Of a stretch of DNA of 64,000 nucleotides, positions 19,534 to 28,313 are shown piece after piece. Position 1 is the stretch's first letter. Every line of letters starts with the position of its first letter. A program made the translations under genes and the position numbers. Below the pieces are notes generated by a model. The model ran no database searches. It was not told the DNA's origin and saw only the letters and a program-made list of their open reading frames with translations. The DNA lies in NCBI RefSeq assembly GCF_001650495.1, contig NZ_LWCS01000015.1:83832-147831 (forward strand), in the 5' to 3' direction. The DNA comes from Mycolicibacterium iranicum (GTDB lineage: Bacteria > Actinomycetota > Actinomycetes > Mycobacteriales > Mycobacteriaceae).

Positions 19534-19893
19534 TCACTCACAACAGCTGGGATCCAGTACGACGCACAAAGCCTTCAAGGCCTCGCGGCGCACACTGTGA
19601 AATACGTTCATCCCGCGGCGCTCCGACGAGACGATACCGGCGTTGCGAAGTTGGCCGAGATGGTGGCTGACAGTTGATTCGCTGATTTCCAGCGCTGCCG
19701 CCAAAGCGCCGCTGGTTTTCTCCCCGTCGGCGCTCCCGAACAGCAGCGACACGAGTCTGATGCGGACAGGGTCGGCGATTGCCTTGAGCCGCATCGCGAT
19801 CTGCAGCGCGACATCGTCATCGACTAGGCCTGCTGCGACAGGTTCGCAACAGACAGGCTGGGACATGTCGATGACCGGCAGGGTTTTCGGCAT
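19534..19893 (-). CDS. arsR: ArsR-family metalloregulator, copy 1
   Basis: 119 residues of the ArsR/SmtB winged-helix family; recognition helix region is SESTVSHHLGQLRNAG (about 71-86). Cysteine pairs occur at both ends: C15-C16 in QPVCCEP and C117-C118 in DPSCCE. The N-terminal pair matches the position used for As(III) binding in Corynebacterium-type ArsR; the C-terminal pair is the likely third ligand source. Such repressors leave DNA when As(III) or Cd(II) binds. Divergent from the cadI-like gene, with a palindrome TTGACATATATCAA between them. The alternative start at the second Met (MSQPVCC) is possible. Confidence 0.9.
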   Translation of the reverse strand: MPKTLPVIDMSQPVCCEPVAAGLVDDDVALQIAMRLKAIADPVRIRLVSLLFGSADGEKTSGALAAALEISESTVSHHLGQLRNAGIVSSERRGMNVFHSVRREALKALCVVLDPSCCE

Positions 19894-19913
19894 GAACCCA
19901 TCCTGTCACAGTC

Positions 19914-19927
19914 TTGACATATATCAA
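19914..19927. promoter_or_regulatory. Probable ArsR operator
   Basis: TTGACATATATCAA is a near-perfect palindrome (TTGA-N6-TCAA), 21 bases before the arsR start and 70 before cadI. A related AT-rich half, CGATATAAG, follows at about 19970. Position and symmetry suit an autoregulatory ArsR site. Confidence 0.55.
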
Positions 19928-19996
19928 AAAGGTGGCATGCTCAGCGGCAGCGCGCTATTTCGATATAAGTCGTATTACTACCGTGGAGGTCAGATC

Positions 19997-20449
19997 ATGT
20001 CCCGCGTCCAGTTGGCTCTCAATGTCGACAACCTCGGCGAGGCGATCACGTTCTACTCGAAGCTGTTCAACTCGGCGCCGGCCAAGGTCAAGCCGGGCTA
20101 CGCCAACTTCGCCATAGCTGAACCGCCGCTCAAGTTGGTGTTGATCGAGAACCCCGGCCACGGCGGCACGCTGAACCACCTCGGCGTCGAAGTCGCCTCC
20201 AGCGACGAGGTACACGCCGAGATCGCCCGACTCTCCGAAGAAGGGCTTTTCACCGATGAAGAGATCGGGGCCACCTGTTGTTTCGCTACCCAGGACAAAG
20301 TGTGGGTGACGGGCCCGGCAGGGGAGAAGTGGGAGGTTTACACCGTCCTCGCCGATTCCGAGACCTTCGGCACCAGCCCACAACATCTCGATATCGACGG
20401 CCCAGCCGACGCAGACGGCGTGTGCTGCGGAGCTCAGCTCACCCCCTAG
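19997..20449 (+). CDS. cadI: CadI/ArsI-like glyoxalase-fold protein
   Basis: 150 residues of the vicinal-oxygen-chelate (glyoxalase) fold, related to mycobacterial CadI (Rv2641) and to ArsI C-As lyases. Visible: VQLALNVDNL start, H61 in LNHLGVEV, and E113 in KWEVYT, the metal-site positions; a vicinal cysteine pair C94-C95 in ATCCFAT corresponds to the trivalent organoarsenical site of ArsI. The C-terminus has another CC (GVCCGA). ATG 19997 follows GGAGG. It opens the rightward resistance cluster. Whether it cleaves methylarsenite or only binds cadmium cannot be settled by sequence. Confidence 0.88.
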   Translation: MSRVQLALNVDNLGEAITFYSKLFNSAPAKVKPGYANFAIAEPPLKLVLIENPGHGGTLNHLGVEVASSDEVHAEIARLSEEGLFTDEEIGATCCFATQDKVWVTGPAGEKWEVYTVLADSETFGTSPQHLDIDGPADADGVCCGAQLTP

Positions 20450-20566
20450 CTGCTGAAAGATGTTGCGTCGGTGCTCATCGGGTTCGCAGTGCCGACTGCC
20501 GCTCACTGTGCCGTAAGCATCTGCCTGATCGACGCTCTGTTCACTTGCGACCTGATTCGATAACTG

Positions 20567-20579
20567 TCAATATCGATGA
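20567..20579. promoter_or_regulatory. Possible operator at arsR copy 2 start
   Basis: TCAATATCGATGA is a near-palindrome centred on ATCGAT and directly abuts the ATG of the second arsR. Similar AT-rich symmetric sites precede other arsR genes. Its closeness to the start suggests a very short or absent mRNA leader. Confidence 0.4.
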
Positions 20580-20954
20580 ATGTCTATATCACCCGGGCCT
20601 GCGGCCGGCGAGGAGTGCTGTCCCCCGGGGGCGCTCCTGCACGAGCCCCTCACCGCGACCGCCGCCGGCGAGATGGCGGCGCGGTTCAAGGCGCTGGCCG
20701 ATCCGGTGCGCCTGCAGCTTTTCAGCGCGATCGCCAGCCATGCGGGCGGGGAGGCCTGTGTGGGCGATGTGTCGGTTGGGCTTGAGGTGTCCCAGCCCAC
20801 CGTTTCGCATCACCTCAAGGTCCTTCGCGACGCCGGCCTGCTGACCTCCGAGCGCCGCGCCTCCTGGGTCTACTACGCCGTCGTACCCGAAGCTCTTGCC
20901 AGCCTCGCCGGCGTCCTCGGCGTCAGCGGGCAGACCGTGGGAGCGTCGGTATGA
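20580..20954 (+). CDS. arsR: ArsR-family arsenite repressor, copy 2
   Basis: 124 residues, winged helix with recognition segment VSQPTVSHHLKVLRDAG. It looks like the M. tuberculosis Rv2642 type. Possible As(III) ligands are C13-C14 (EECCPP) and C60 (GGEACVGD), the three-cysteine arrangement known from Corynebacterium glutamicum ArsR, with one pair in the N-terminus and one in the helix before the DNA-binding domain. Its stop overlaps the Acr3 start (ATGA), so regulator and efflux pump are coupled. No ribosome binding site is obvious before ATG 20580; it may be leaderless. Confidence 0.92.
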   Translation: MSISPGPAAGEECCPPGALLHEPLTATAAGEMAARFKALADPVRLQLFSAIASHAGGEACVGDVSVGLEVSQPTVSHHLKVLRDAGLLTSERRASWVYYAVVPEALASLAGVLGVSGQTVGASV

Positions 20955-22060
20955 CCGAGACCTCCGCTGCCCCGACTCCAGCTGTCGTCGGCAAGCTGTC
21001 CACCCTCGACCGCTTTCTGCCCCTGTGGATCGGCCTGGCGATGGTTGCCGGACTGCTGCTGGGTCGGTGGATTCCGGGCCTGAACAGCGTTCTGGAAAGT
21101 GTTGCCATCGACGGCATCTCATTGCCGATCGCGCTGGGTCTGCTGATCATGATGTATCCGGTGCTGGCGAAGGTGCGCTATGACCGCCTTGACACCGTGA
21201 CCGGCGACCGCAGACTGCTGCTGTCCTCGCTGATCCTGAACTGGGTGTTCGGTCCTGCGCTGATGTTCGCACTGGCCTGGCTGATGCTGCCCGACCTACC
21301 CGAGTACCGCACCGGACTGATCATCGTCGGGCTGGCGCGATGCATCGCCATGGTCATCATCTGGAACGACCTCGCCTGCGGCGACCGCGAAGCCGCCGCC
21401 GTGCTCGTCGCGTTGAATTCGATCTTCCAGGTTTTGATGTTCGCGGTCCTCGGCTGGTTCTACCTTTCGGTGCTGCCGGGCTGGTTGGGCCTGGAACAGA
21501 CCACCATCGACACCTCGCCGTGGCAGATTGCCAAATCGGTCCTCATCTTCCTTGGAATCCCGCTGCTGGCCGGCTACCTGTCGCGCCGTATCGGTGAGAA
21601 GACCAAGGGTAGACATTGGTACGAATCGAAGTTCCTGCCCGTCATCGGGCCCTGGGCGCTTTACGGCCTGCTGTTCACCATCGTCATCCTCTTTGCGCTT
21701 CAGGGAGAACAGATCACCAGCCGCCCGTTCGATGTCGTGCGAATTGCGCTTCCGCTGCTGGTCTACTTCGCCGTGATGTGGGGCGGAGGCTACCTGCTGG
21801 GCGCGGTGATCGGGTTGGGCTATGAACGCACCACCACTCTGGCTTTCACCGCCGCCGGGAACAACTTCGAGCTAGCCATCGCCGTCGCAATCGCCACCTA
21901 CGGGGCAACCTCAGGGCAGGCGCTCGCGGGTGTGGTCGGCCCGCTCATCGAGGTGCCGGTCCTGGTCGCGCTGGTCTACGTCTCGCTGGCGCTGCGGCGC
22001 AGGTTCACCCGACATACCCCCCAACATCTCACCACCGCGTCGGAATCAACAAAGGAGTAG
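20951..22060 (+). CDS. acr3: Acr3-family arsenite efflux permease
   Basis: 369 residues, about ten transmembrane helices, of the Acr3 (BART superfamily) type rather than the ArsB type. The conserved cysteine of the fourth helix is in LARCIAMVIIWNDLA, with a second Cys in ACGD, and the ninth helix has FTAAGNNFELAIA, all signature segments. It exports As(OH)3 using the proton gradient. In M. tuberculosis the equivalent gene is fused to arsenate reductase; here the two are separate adjacent genes, the reductase starting on the next base after this stop. Confidence 0.95.
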   Translation: MTETSAAPTPAVVGKLSTLDRFLPLWIGLAMVAGLLLGRWIPGLNSVLESVAIDGISLPIALGLLIMMYPVLAKVRYDRLDTVTGDRRLLLSSLILNWVFGPALMFALAWLMLPDLPEYRTGLIIVGLARCIAMVIIWNDLACGDREAAAVLVALNSIFQVLMFAVLGWFYLSVLPGWLGLEQTTIDTSPWQIAKSVLIFLGIPLLAGYLSRRIGEKTKGRHWYESKFLPVIGPWALYGLLFTIVILFALQGEQITSRPFDVVRIALPLLVYFAVMWGGGYLLGAVIGLGYERTTTLAFTAAGNNFELAIAVAIATYGATSGQALAGVVGPLIEVPVLVALVYVSLALRRRFTRHTPQHLTTASESTKE

Positions 22061-22741
22061 ATGATGACCGAGAGCCCCGCCGCCTTCAGGCGCCACGCCC
22101 GCCCTGACCTTTCCATTGATCAGCAGCACGCGTTGCTGACGGCCGCGACGCGTCTGCAACGCACGTTCGGCGACACCTTCGGTGTTGAGACCATTGAGCG
22201 TTTCCTGCATTCGTCCTACGACCAGTTCGCCGGTCGCGCTTCGGTTCCCAACTTCCTACCGCTGCTGGCAGAACGGTTTGCCCGTCAACGACTCAACGCG
22301 CTGGCACGCGTTGAGGGCAAGGTCGCCGACGGCAAGCCCACCGTGCTGTTCCTGTGCACCCACAATGCCGGCCGCTCGCAGATCGCGCTCGGCTACTTCA
22401 CCCATCTTGCGGGCGACAACGCGGTCGCATGGTCGGGTGGCTCGGAGCCCGGTGATCAGGTCAACCCTTCGGCAGTCGCGGCCATGGCCGAGGTCGGCAT
22501 CGACATCGCAGGCGAGTTCCCCAAACCGTGGACCGAGGAGATCGTCCAAGCCGCCGACGTCGTCGTCACCATGGGTTGTGGCGACGCCTGCCCGATCTTC
22601 CCCGGCAAGCGTTACGAGAACTGGGAATTGCCCGATCCCGCTGGACAATCCGTCGAGTCCGTCCGGCCGATCCGCGACGACATCGAGGAACGGGTCCGTC
22701 GCCTGCTCGATGAGCTCGGTGTCGCCGTCCGCCGGAGCTGA
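22061..22741 (+). CDS. arsC: Arsenate reductase, low-molecular-weight-phosphatase type with N-terminal helical domain
   Basis: 226 residues. An N-terminal three-helix segment (about 15-85, with FLHSSYDQF) precedes the phosphatase-like domain. The catalytic loop LCTHNAGRS gives C99 and R105 (CX5R), and the late aspartate is in the ELPDPAG segment. This is the actinobacterial mycothiol/mycoredoxin-linked arsenate-mycothiol transferase layout. It converts arsenate for export by Acr3. A helical domain of this sort is fused to Acr3 in M. tuberculosis. Start ATG 22061 or 22064 (ATGATG) with GGAG before; it follows the acr3 stop with no gap. Confidence 0.92.
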   Translation: MMTESPAAFRRHARPDLSIDQQHALLTAATRLQRTFGDTFGVETIERFLHSSYDQFAGRASVPNFLPLLAERFARQRLNALARVEGKVADGKPTVLFLCTHNAGRSQIALGYFTHLAGDNAVAWSGGSEPGDQVNPSAVAAMAEVGIDIAGEFPKPWTEEIVQAADVVVTMGCGDACPIFPGKRYENWELPDPAGQSVESVRPIRDDIEERVRRLLDELGVAVRRS

Positions 22742-22749
22742 AACGTCGA

Positions 22750-23184
22750 ATGACCGAGAACCCGAAACCGTCGGTGCTGTTCGTCTGTGTCAAGAACGGC
22801 GGCAAGTCGCAGATGGCCGCAGGCCTGATGCGCAAGCTGGCCGGCGATAGCGTCGACATCTCTTCGGCGGGCACCAAACCCGGCAGCAGCGTCAACGCCC
22901 TCTCGGTGGAAACTCTCCGAGAAGTCGACATCGATATCTCGGGCGAAAAGCCCAAACCCCTCGACGCGCAACGTGTTCGAGACGTTGACTACGTCATCAC
23001 GCTGGGTCGCGAGGCCCACGTGGAACCCGTCGACGGAACGATTTTCGAAACCTGGGAGACCGACGAACCATCCGAGCGTGGAATCGAGGGTATCGAGCGC
23101 ATGCGCCTCGTCCGCGACGACATCGCGAACAGGGTGGACGATCTATTCCGGCGTCTGGTCAGTGGTGGACTGCGCACGTTCTAG
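22750..23184 (+). CDS. Second ArsC-type low-molecular-weight phosphatase (CX5K loop)
   Basis: 144 residues of the same fold without the N-terminal helical domain. The P-loop reads CVKNGGKSQMA, so C13 is followed by Lys rather than Arg at position +6 (K19). This replaces the phosphate-binding arginine of classical phosphatases; a paralogue with this loop is commonly found next to arsC in actinobacteria, so it is probably a real subfamily rather than a decayed copy. The acid loop ETWETDEP carries aspartate 103 or so. It ends the resistance operon. Reductase activity is uncertain. Confidence 0.82.
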   Translation: MTENPKPSVLFVCVKNGGKSQMAAGLMRKLAGDSVDISSAGTKPGSSVNALSVETLREVDIDISGEKPKPLDAQRVRDVDYVITLGREAHVEPVDGTIFETWETDEPSERGIEGIERMRLVRDDIANRVDDLFRRLVSGGLRTF

Positions 23185-23487
23185 CGACCGGCTATCGACG
23201 TTGGACCTGCCTCGACGCCGGTGAGGGGACGTCCGTGTGCGTGGTCGCGCGCCACGTAGCCGGCATGGTTGGTACAGCTGTCTGTCGGCGGTCGCCGTCC
23301 GACCGGGACGGCTCCGTCACCGCTGTCCAGATCGTCGAGCGGCAACGGCCAAAACGTCGCGGATCGTTTCGCTGCACATCTGACCCACATCGCGCAACCG
23401 CGCCTCGCGTCGCAAACCCGGATACCAATTTGTGCCGAACGCGGCCCACCGCGCGTGCTCCAATGGCACTGCGGGGAGTGAGCACAT
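23185..23487. other. 303-base intergenic region
   Basis: Between the arsenic operon and the GGDEF gene. Overlapping open stretches on both strands are typical for GC-rich DNA and show no family similarity or start signals. No clear terminator or operator was seen. Confidence 0.5.
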
Positions 23488-24609
23488 TTGAGGCGGAACA
23501 GGGGGATGCTCGTGGGGGGCCGTCCTTCTTTGTTCGCCGCCTTGATGAGATCGTGGCGCGAGCCTGGCCGGTATGACTGGTTGGTACAGCTTGTCGAGGT
23601 CAACGGTTATGGGCGCCTCACCCGTTACGGAATCGCTCTGGCATGCCTGGCAATCGGTGCCTGGCCCATTCTCTTGGCGCTGAGCCCAGAGCGGGTCCCT
23701 GACGACGCCACGCGAATCGTGACCGTCATCTGCGGCGTGGTCGCCATCGTGTTCGGGTGCTGGTGGCTGGTGGGTTGGCCAACAAGGCGGCAGTCGACAT
23801 TCGTCGTCGTCGTCCTGAATGCCGGCATCGCCATTTGTTGCGTCGCGTACACGCTTGCGGGCCGGCCCGTTGCCGGCACCGTGGCTTTCGCCGTGACCGC
23901 CAGCTACGTGGCATGCGTCCAGACCCTGCCACAACTCGTTGCCCTGTTGACTCTTGCGTCCGCGATCAACATCTTGGGGATGGTGACCGTCGGGATGGCC
24001 GGTCACCCGGCGAGTGGCCTGGCAGACGGTCTCCTCCGGCTGGCGTCGGTCACCGTCGTGCCGATGACGATCCGGACGTTGGTCGACCTGCTCGGTGAAG
24101 CCGCGGTCGCGTCCGACATCGATCCGCTGACGGGGCTGGCGAACCGACGCGGTTTGACGCGAGCGGTTCGTCAATTGGTGAGCACCCTGCCTGCCGACAG
24201 TCCGGGCAAGGTCTGCGCGACCATGATCGACATCGACGACTTCAAAACGATCAACGACACCAAGGGTCATGCGGCCGGCGATGAGGTGCTGGTGGATCTC
24301 GCCGAAACGTTGCGAGCAGTCAGTCCCGATGGATCCGTGATCGCCCGGATCGGGGGTGAGGAATTTGCGATAGTCGCCGTCTGCGACACCGACGGCGCCG
24401 TGCGGGTCGCAGAAGGACTGCGAGGCGCGCTGCACGCCGAACCGGCTGACTTCACCGCCAGCTTCGGTGTCGCGACGATCACCCTGCTGCCGCGTGCCGC
24501 GGTCGACTCGATCCGGCTCACCGAACGCCTCCTCGTGGATGCTGATCGCGCGATGTATCTGGCGAAGCGCGCCGGGGGAGACCGGATCGAGATCGCCGAT
24601 GTCCGGTAG
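23488..24609 (+). CDS. Membrane GGDEF-domain protein (probable diguanylate cyclase)
   Basis: 373 residues. About six transmembrane helices (about 45-200) precede a GGDEF domain with DPLTGLANRRG, the D of MIDIDDFKTIND, and the active-site loop GGEEF (about residue 290), all intact, so it probably makes cyclic di-GMP. The RxxD-type inhibitory site is not evident before GGEEF. The start is uncertain: TTG 23488 has GGGGAG upstream, ATG 23506 is alternative. Its stop TAG (24607-24609) directly abuts the stop of the convergent gene, leaving no intergenic base. Confidence 0.88.
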   Translation: MRRNRGMLVGGRPSLFAALMRSWREPGRYDWLVQLVEVNGYGRLTRYGIALACLAIGAWPILLALSPERVPDDATRIVTVICGVVAIVFGCWWLVGWPTRRQSTFVVVVLNAGIAICCVAYTLAGRPVAGTVAFAVTASYVACVQTLPQLVALLTLASAINILGMVTVGMAGHPASGLADGLLRLASVTVVPMTIRTLVDLLGEAAVASDIDPLTGLANRRGLTRAVRQLVSTLPADSPGKVCATMIDIDDFKTINDTKGHAAGDEVLVDLAETLRAVSPDGSVIARIGGEEFAIVAVCDTDGAVRVAEGLRGALHAEPADFTASFGVATITLLPRAAVDSIRLTERLLVDADRAMYLAKRAGGDRIEIADVR

Positions 24610-26529
24610 CTATCGCGGCGGATCGCCGCGCCAGCTGAAGCTGTTGACGTACTTGCCCATGTCCAGCGCGAGCTGAAGGTTGGCAGCAGAGGGCTTACCG
24701 GATCCAAAGTCCGGCCCGAACGGTCGATACGGGCCGACGGCGGCTGCGATCAGCGCCAGGTCGTTCTTGACGGCGACCATCACGATGATGCGCATCCGAG
24801 TGGAACTGCTCATCGCACCCTGCGGCCAGACGTCGGCGGCCAACCCGTAACCCGACTGGTAGCCGACCATGGTGTTCGGTATCTCGTAGGCGGTTTTGGT
24901 GTCCGGGTAGGTTTCGTCCAGCAGGGCGTTGGCGATCTCCTCGGCGCTGCGGCCCTCGGCCGGTCGGCTGAACAACTGCATGGTGCCGCCGTCGCCTGCC
25001 TGAAGCACCGCGGTCACACCGTCCGTCCGCGTGGATACCGCATAGGCTGCGCCCTCGGCCGGATAGGACACTGAGAACGCCCCGTCGGCCGCCGTGAACC
25101 GTGGGTTGATCTCGACGGCACGATTCATCGGTGGACTTCCGCACTCGGGCGGACAGACATACTTGGCCGCGGGCGTCGAGATCAGGCCGGACAGGCCGAT
25201 CAGCGCACCGGCCACCACGACGATGGTGACGCCCAGCGCCAGCGCGACGGTGCGGAACGACGTCTTCGGTGCCTGGGTCGCCTCGAAAGTGCCGGACTGC
25301 GTCGAATAACCGGGTAGCAGTCCTACGGCGATTTCCGCGGCCGCCGGTTCGTCGGCAACATGGACAGGGCGATTTTCCCTTCGGAGTTGGCGCGACCGTC
25401 GCGAGCACGCCCCCATGGCAGCGCCGCACCTGGCGCAGAACGGCGCGTCGGGCACAACGTGATTGCATTCGACACACAGGATGGGCTCGTCGGTGCGGAC
25501 CTCGTCGTGCGCCTCGTGCAGCAGGGCGAGATGAAGACCCACCCGAAGGGCGAACAACGCAAACCCGGTCAGGGTCAGATGCAGCGCCAGCTGGAGCCAT
25601 TGGGAGAAGCGCACGACGTCTACCAGGCCCAGCCCGGCGTAGACGGCGATCACCACGACCCCGACCAGGATGAGCGTTCCGCGAACGAAAGCGCGCCCCT
25701 GGTCGGCCTTGTTCGCCGGCCGTGTGAACCACAACGCCGTCCCGATGAGACCGCCCACGGCCGCAGCGGTCAGCGGCGTGGCGACGCCACGGATGCCGGC
25801 CTCGACGAGCAGCCCGTCCATCGGACGGACACGGTTGATCATCCCGGTGGTGAACTGGGGTGCCAGCCGGGTCAGGGTCGCTGCCGCGGTGAACGTCAGA
25901 GCGCCCAGAGCCCCGATGGCGTAGCCGTCCAACGCTTCCCGTCTACCACGCCAGGTGAGTCGGGCCACCAGCGCCGGGACCAGCATCAGCGTCATGCTGC
26001 CCAGTGGCACCCCGATGCCGTCGCGCAGAATGCGTCCGCCGGCGATACCTGCGCCGAGGGGAACGCCGTAGGAGCGGGCCACCGCAGCTCCTGTGAGCAG
26101 CACCCAGCCGACCCCGAGTATCAGTCCAATCGCCACCGTCAATACCAATGTGCTCCATGGAATGTCATGAGAGACACCGGATTCGCGCAAGTAGAGAGCA
26201 AACAGCAGAGGAAGGCCCAGCGACGCGACAGCGATGAGCGCCGCGGGCATACGGCACAAAGCGGCGACGGTCAACGCTGCCACGAGCAGCCCGAGCCCCA
26301 TCAGGAACACACTGCGCGCGCGTGGCGTCAGGTGCGGGAAGAGTGAACTGGTCAGCGCCGGTGTCACCAGCCGCTGGCCGGGCGCCGCGCTGAAAGCGCT
26401 GGCGCGCAACCAATGTGGGCCGTCCCCGCTGCGATGCTCCGCAGGCACGCCGCACAGCCCGCAGAACTCGCCCGCGGGAACGTCAGTCTGGCAGACCGCG
26501 CATTCCATCATGCCGGTAGGAGCGCTCAT
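24610..26529 (-). CDS. Membrane protein with two zinc ribbons
   Basis: 639 residues. An N-terminal zinc ribbon CAVCQTDVPAGEFCGLCG (about 10-27) is followed by around nine transmembrane helices (about 70-340), a second zinc ribbon CVECNHVVPDAPFCARCG (about 348-365), a cytosolic linker, one more membrane helix (about 426-446), and an extracytoplasmic domain of about 190 residues with a Cys pair (CPPECG) and similarity in style to mycobacterial lipoprotein-like domains. Function not recognised. The ATG 26529 lies in the last unit of a 32-bp repeat, and the S53 peptidase is upstream in the same direction. Confidence 0.78.
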   Translation of the reverse strand: MSAPTGMMECAVCQTDVPAGEFCGLCGVPAEHRSGDGPHWLRASAFSAAPGQRLVTPALTSSLFPHLTPRARSVFLMGLGLLVAALTVAALCRMPAALIAVASLGLPLLFALYLRESGVSHDIPWSTLVLTVAIGLILGVGWVLLTGAAVARSYGVPLGAGIAGGRILRDGIGVPLGSMTLMLVPALVARLTWRGRREALDGYAIGALGALTFTAAATLTRLAPQFTTGMINRVRPMDGLLVEAGIRGVATPLTAAAVGGLIGTALWFTRPANKADQGRAFVRGTLILVGVVVIAVYAGLGLVDVVRFSQWLQLALHLTLTGFALFALRVGLHLALLHEAHDEVRTDEPILCVECNHVVPDAPFCARCGAAMGACSRRSRQLRRENRPVHVADEPAAAEIAVGLLPGYSTQSGTFEATQAPKTSFRTVALALGVTIVVVAGALIGLSGLISTPAAKYVCPPECGSPPMNRAVEINPRFTAADGAFSVSYPAEGAAYAVSTRTDGVTAVLQAGDGGTMQLFSRPAEGRSAEEIANALLDETYPDTKTAYEIPNTMVGYQSGYGLAADVWPQGAMSSSTRMRIIVMVAVKNDLALIAAAVGPYRPFGPDFGSGKPSAANLQLALDMGKYVNSFSWRGDPPR

Positions 26530-26657
26530 CAGTTCCGTCTCTTCTTCGCGCGAGCGCTCATCAGTTCCGTCTCTTCTTCGCGCGAGCGCTCATCAGTTCC
26601 GTCTCTTCTTCGCGCGAGCGCTCATCAGTTCCGTCTCTTCTTCGCGCGAGCGCTCAT
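26521..26657 (-). repeat. 32-bp tandem repeat carrying stop/restart microORFs
   Basis: Four perfect 32-bp units start at 26521, 26553, 26585 and 26617, with a partial fifth at 26649. Read on the minus strand each unit contains ATG, nine sense codons (peptide MSARAKKRRN) and TGA, with the TGA overlapping the next ATG as TGATG. The chain starts at the peptidase stop (26657-26659) and ends at the ATG of the zinc-ribbon gene (26529). Each unit also has a purine-rich GAAGAAGAGACGG before the next ATG. The 32-base spacing shifts frame, but the stop/restart keeps every ATG usable. Confidence 0.85.
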
Positions 26658-28306
26658 CAGGCCTGCACCTTCTGGGCCAACTGAATGTTTCGCGCCAAGT
26701 TGTCGACGTCAGGGGTGCCCAGCCCGGTGACCAAGTCATAGCCGGGGCCTGCATTGTCCACGGCATTGCCGCCCAACATGACATCGCGATAGGCAGGTCG
26801 TGGCGCGCCCTGGGCGATGTTGTACAGCAGTGGGTTTATGTCGCCGATCAGGGCACCGTCGTTCTCAAGGAGATATTGGTTCATCACCGCGGTCAGTCCG
26901 GCCCAGATGGGCGCGGATTGCGACGTGCCGCCGCCGACGACAACTTCGTCGTTGAGGACGAACTTCACCCCGGTGAACGGGTCGGCGACCGCAGCCACAT
27001 CGGGTGTCATCCGCTTGCCGTTGTGCCGTTCGGGTGTGATTCCGGCGGCCGCATCCTGCTGCCAGGCCGGCATGTCGAACAGTGCCGAGACACCGCCGCC
27101 GGTGCCCTGAGACAACGGCACATCGAACCACGTCTGCTCGGACACCCACGTCCCGTCGGCGTCGGTGGACAGTGTGGTCCCTCCCACGCTCGTCATCTCG
27201 GGCAATGACGCAACCGAATCCAAACCGATGTCCTGGTCGCTGGGAGGCGACGACCAGTCCTGCCCGCCACGGCATTCCATGCCGGCCAGGTCGCCGCTGG
27301 CGTTGTACGCCGTGGTGCCGTGGGACTGCGCGGTGCGCAGCGCGGCCCGAACGGGAGCCAGGTCGGCGGCCGTGATGAGTTTGTCGCAGCCCCAGCCGAT
27401 CGAGAAACTCCACACCGCGCCCGGGAACTGGCGGTCAGTCTCTTCCAGCATCTCGCCGATCTTGCGGTATCCGCCGTCACTGCCGACCGTGGGCAAGGCG
27501 TTGACCACGACCTTGCGCGCATCGGGGGCAATGGCATGGGCCACTTGGAGATCCATCGACAATTCGCCGCGCACCTCCTCCGGCACCCCGCCGACCACCT
27601 CGGGGGTGAACGGCGGCAAGGCGAACATCGACGTGAACCTGTCCAGGTCGGACTGATTGAAACCGTCGAAGGCGAAGATCACGATCGTGATGCCCTTGCC
27701 CGTGAAACCGGCCCTGGCCAGATCGTCGGCGTTGTAGGAAGTCAGAAGAGCATCGGGATCCAGTCCGCGGTCGGGTACATCGAGAGGGATGTGGTCAGGT
27801 CGCGACATGTGGTGCGGTGTGTAGCTGAGGATCCTGCCCATCTCGGAGACCTCGCCGCGCAGGTGCTCGGGCACCGACGGTTGATGCGGGGAGGCGTAGA
27901 AGAGTTGCCCCTTCCTGCCCCGGTAGTCGCGTACGGAGACGTCGAACGCCCGCTCGACGGCCTCGGGCGGCCCCTCGACGACGGCCCAGTCGTCTCCCGG
28001 TCGCCACCGGACCGACAGGGATTGGTTTTTCGCCCACTCCATCAGGGCGGTGGGGCGGGACGGGTCGGTCAGGCTCGCCGTGATCTCGATGCTCTGCTCT
28101 CGCGCCGGTCCGAGATCGGTCGATGCATCCAACAGCGACGCGTAGGGGCCTTCGATGAGGTTGTCCTCGGGGCGGTGTTCGCTGACGGACAGACCAACGC
28201 CCGCTGCCACGGCCCCGGCGAGGAGCACGATGGCCAGCGGGCGAAGGGTCGCCGTAATCATGGCTCGGACACGAACTGAGGGCGTGCCCGGATGGGGTCC
28301 AGGCAC
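26657..28306 (-). CDS. S53 family serine-carboxyl peptidase (sedolisin/kumamolisin type)
   Basis: 549 residues: signal or anchor helix (about 20-40), a pro-domain (about 45-170) and an S53 catalytic domain. Catalytic residues visible: E248 and D252 in GELSMDLQVAH, oxyanion D339 in NASGD, and nucleophile S462 in GGGTSQSAP; the C-terminal Ca-site segment YRDVMLGG...GPGYDLVTGLG is present. These enzymes are secreted acid-active endopeptidases that mature by removing the pro-domain. Start GTG 28306 is used; ATG 28261 is a good alternative directly before the hydrophobic helix. Downstream it is linked to the zinc-ribbon gene by the 32-bp repeat. Confidence 0.93.
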   Translation of the reverse strand: MPGPHPGTPSVRVRAMITATLRPLAIVLLAGAVAAGVGLSVSEHRPEDNLIEGPYASLLDASTDLGPAREQSIEITASLTDPSRPTALMEWAKNQSLSVRWRPGDDWAVVEGPPEAVERAFDVSVRDYRGRKGQLFYASPHQPSVPEHLRGEVSEMGRILSYTPHHMSRPDHIPLDVPDRGLDPDALLTSYNADDLARAGFTGKGITIVIFAFDGFNQSDLDRFTSMFALPPFTPEVVGGVPEEVRGELSMDLQVAHAIAPDARKVVVNALPTVGSDGGYRKIGEMLEETDRQFPGAVWSFSIGWGCDKLITAADLAPVRAALRTAQSHGTTAYNASGDLAGMECRGGQDWSSPPSDQDIGLDSVASLPEMTSVGGTTLSTDADGTWVSEQTWFDVPLSQGTGGGVSALFDMPAWQQDAAAGITPERHNGKRMTPDVAAVADPFTGVKFVLNDEVVVGGGTSQSAPIWAGLTAVMNQYLLENDGALIGDINPLLYNIAQGAPRPAYRDVMLGGNAVDNAGPGYDLVTGLGTPDVDNLARNIQLAQKVQA

Positions 28307-28313
28307 GCCTCGA

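Noticed and set aside
26521..26657. CRISPR array
   Set aside because: Units are directly adjacent without spacers and in register with start and stop codons.
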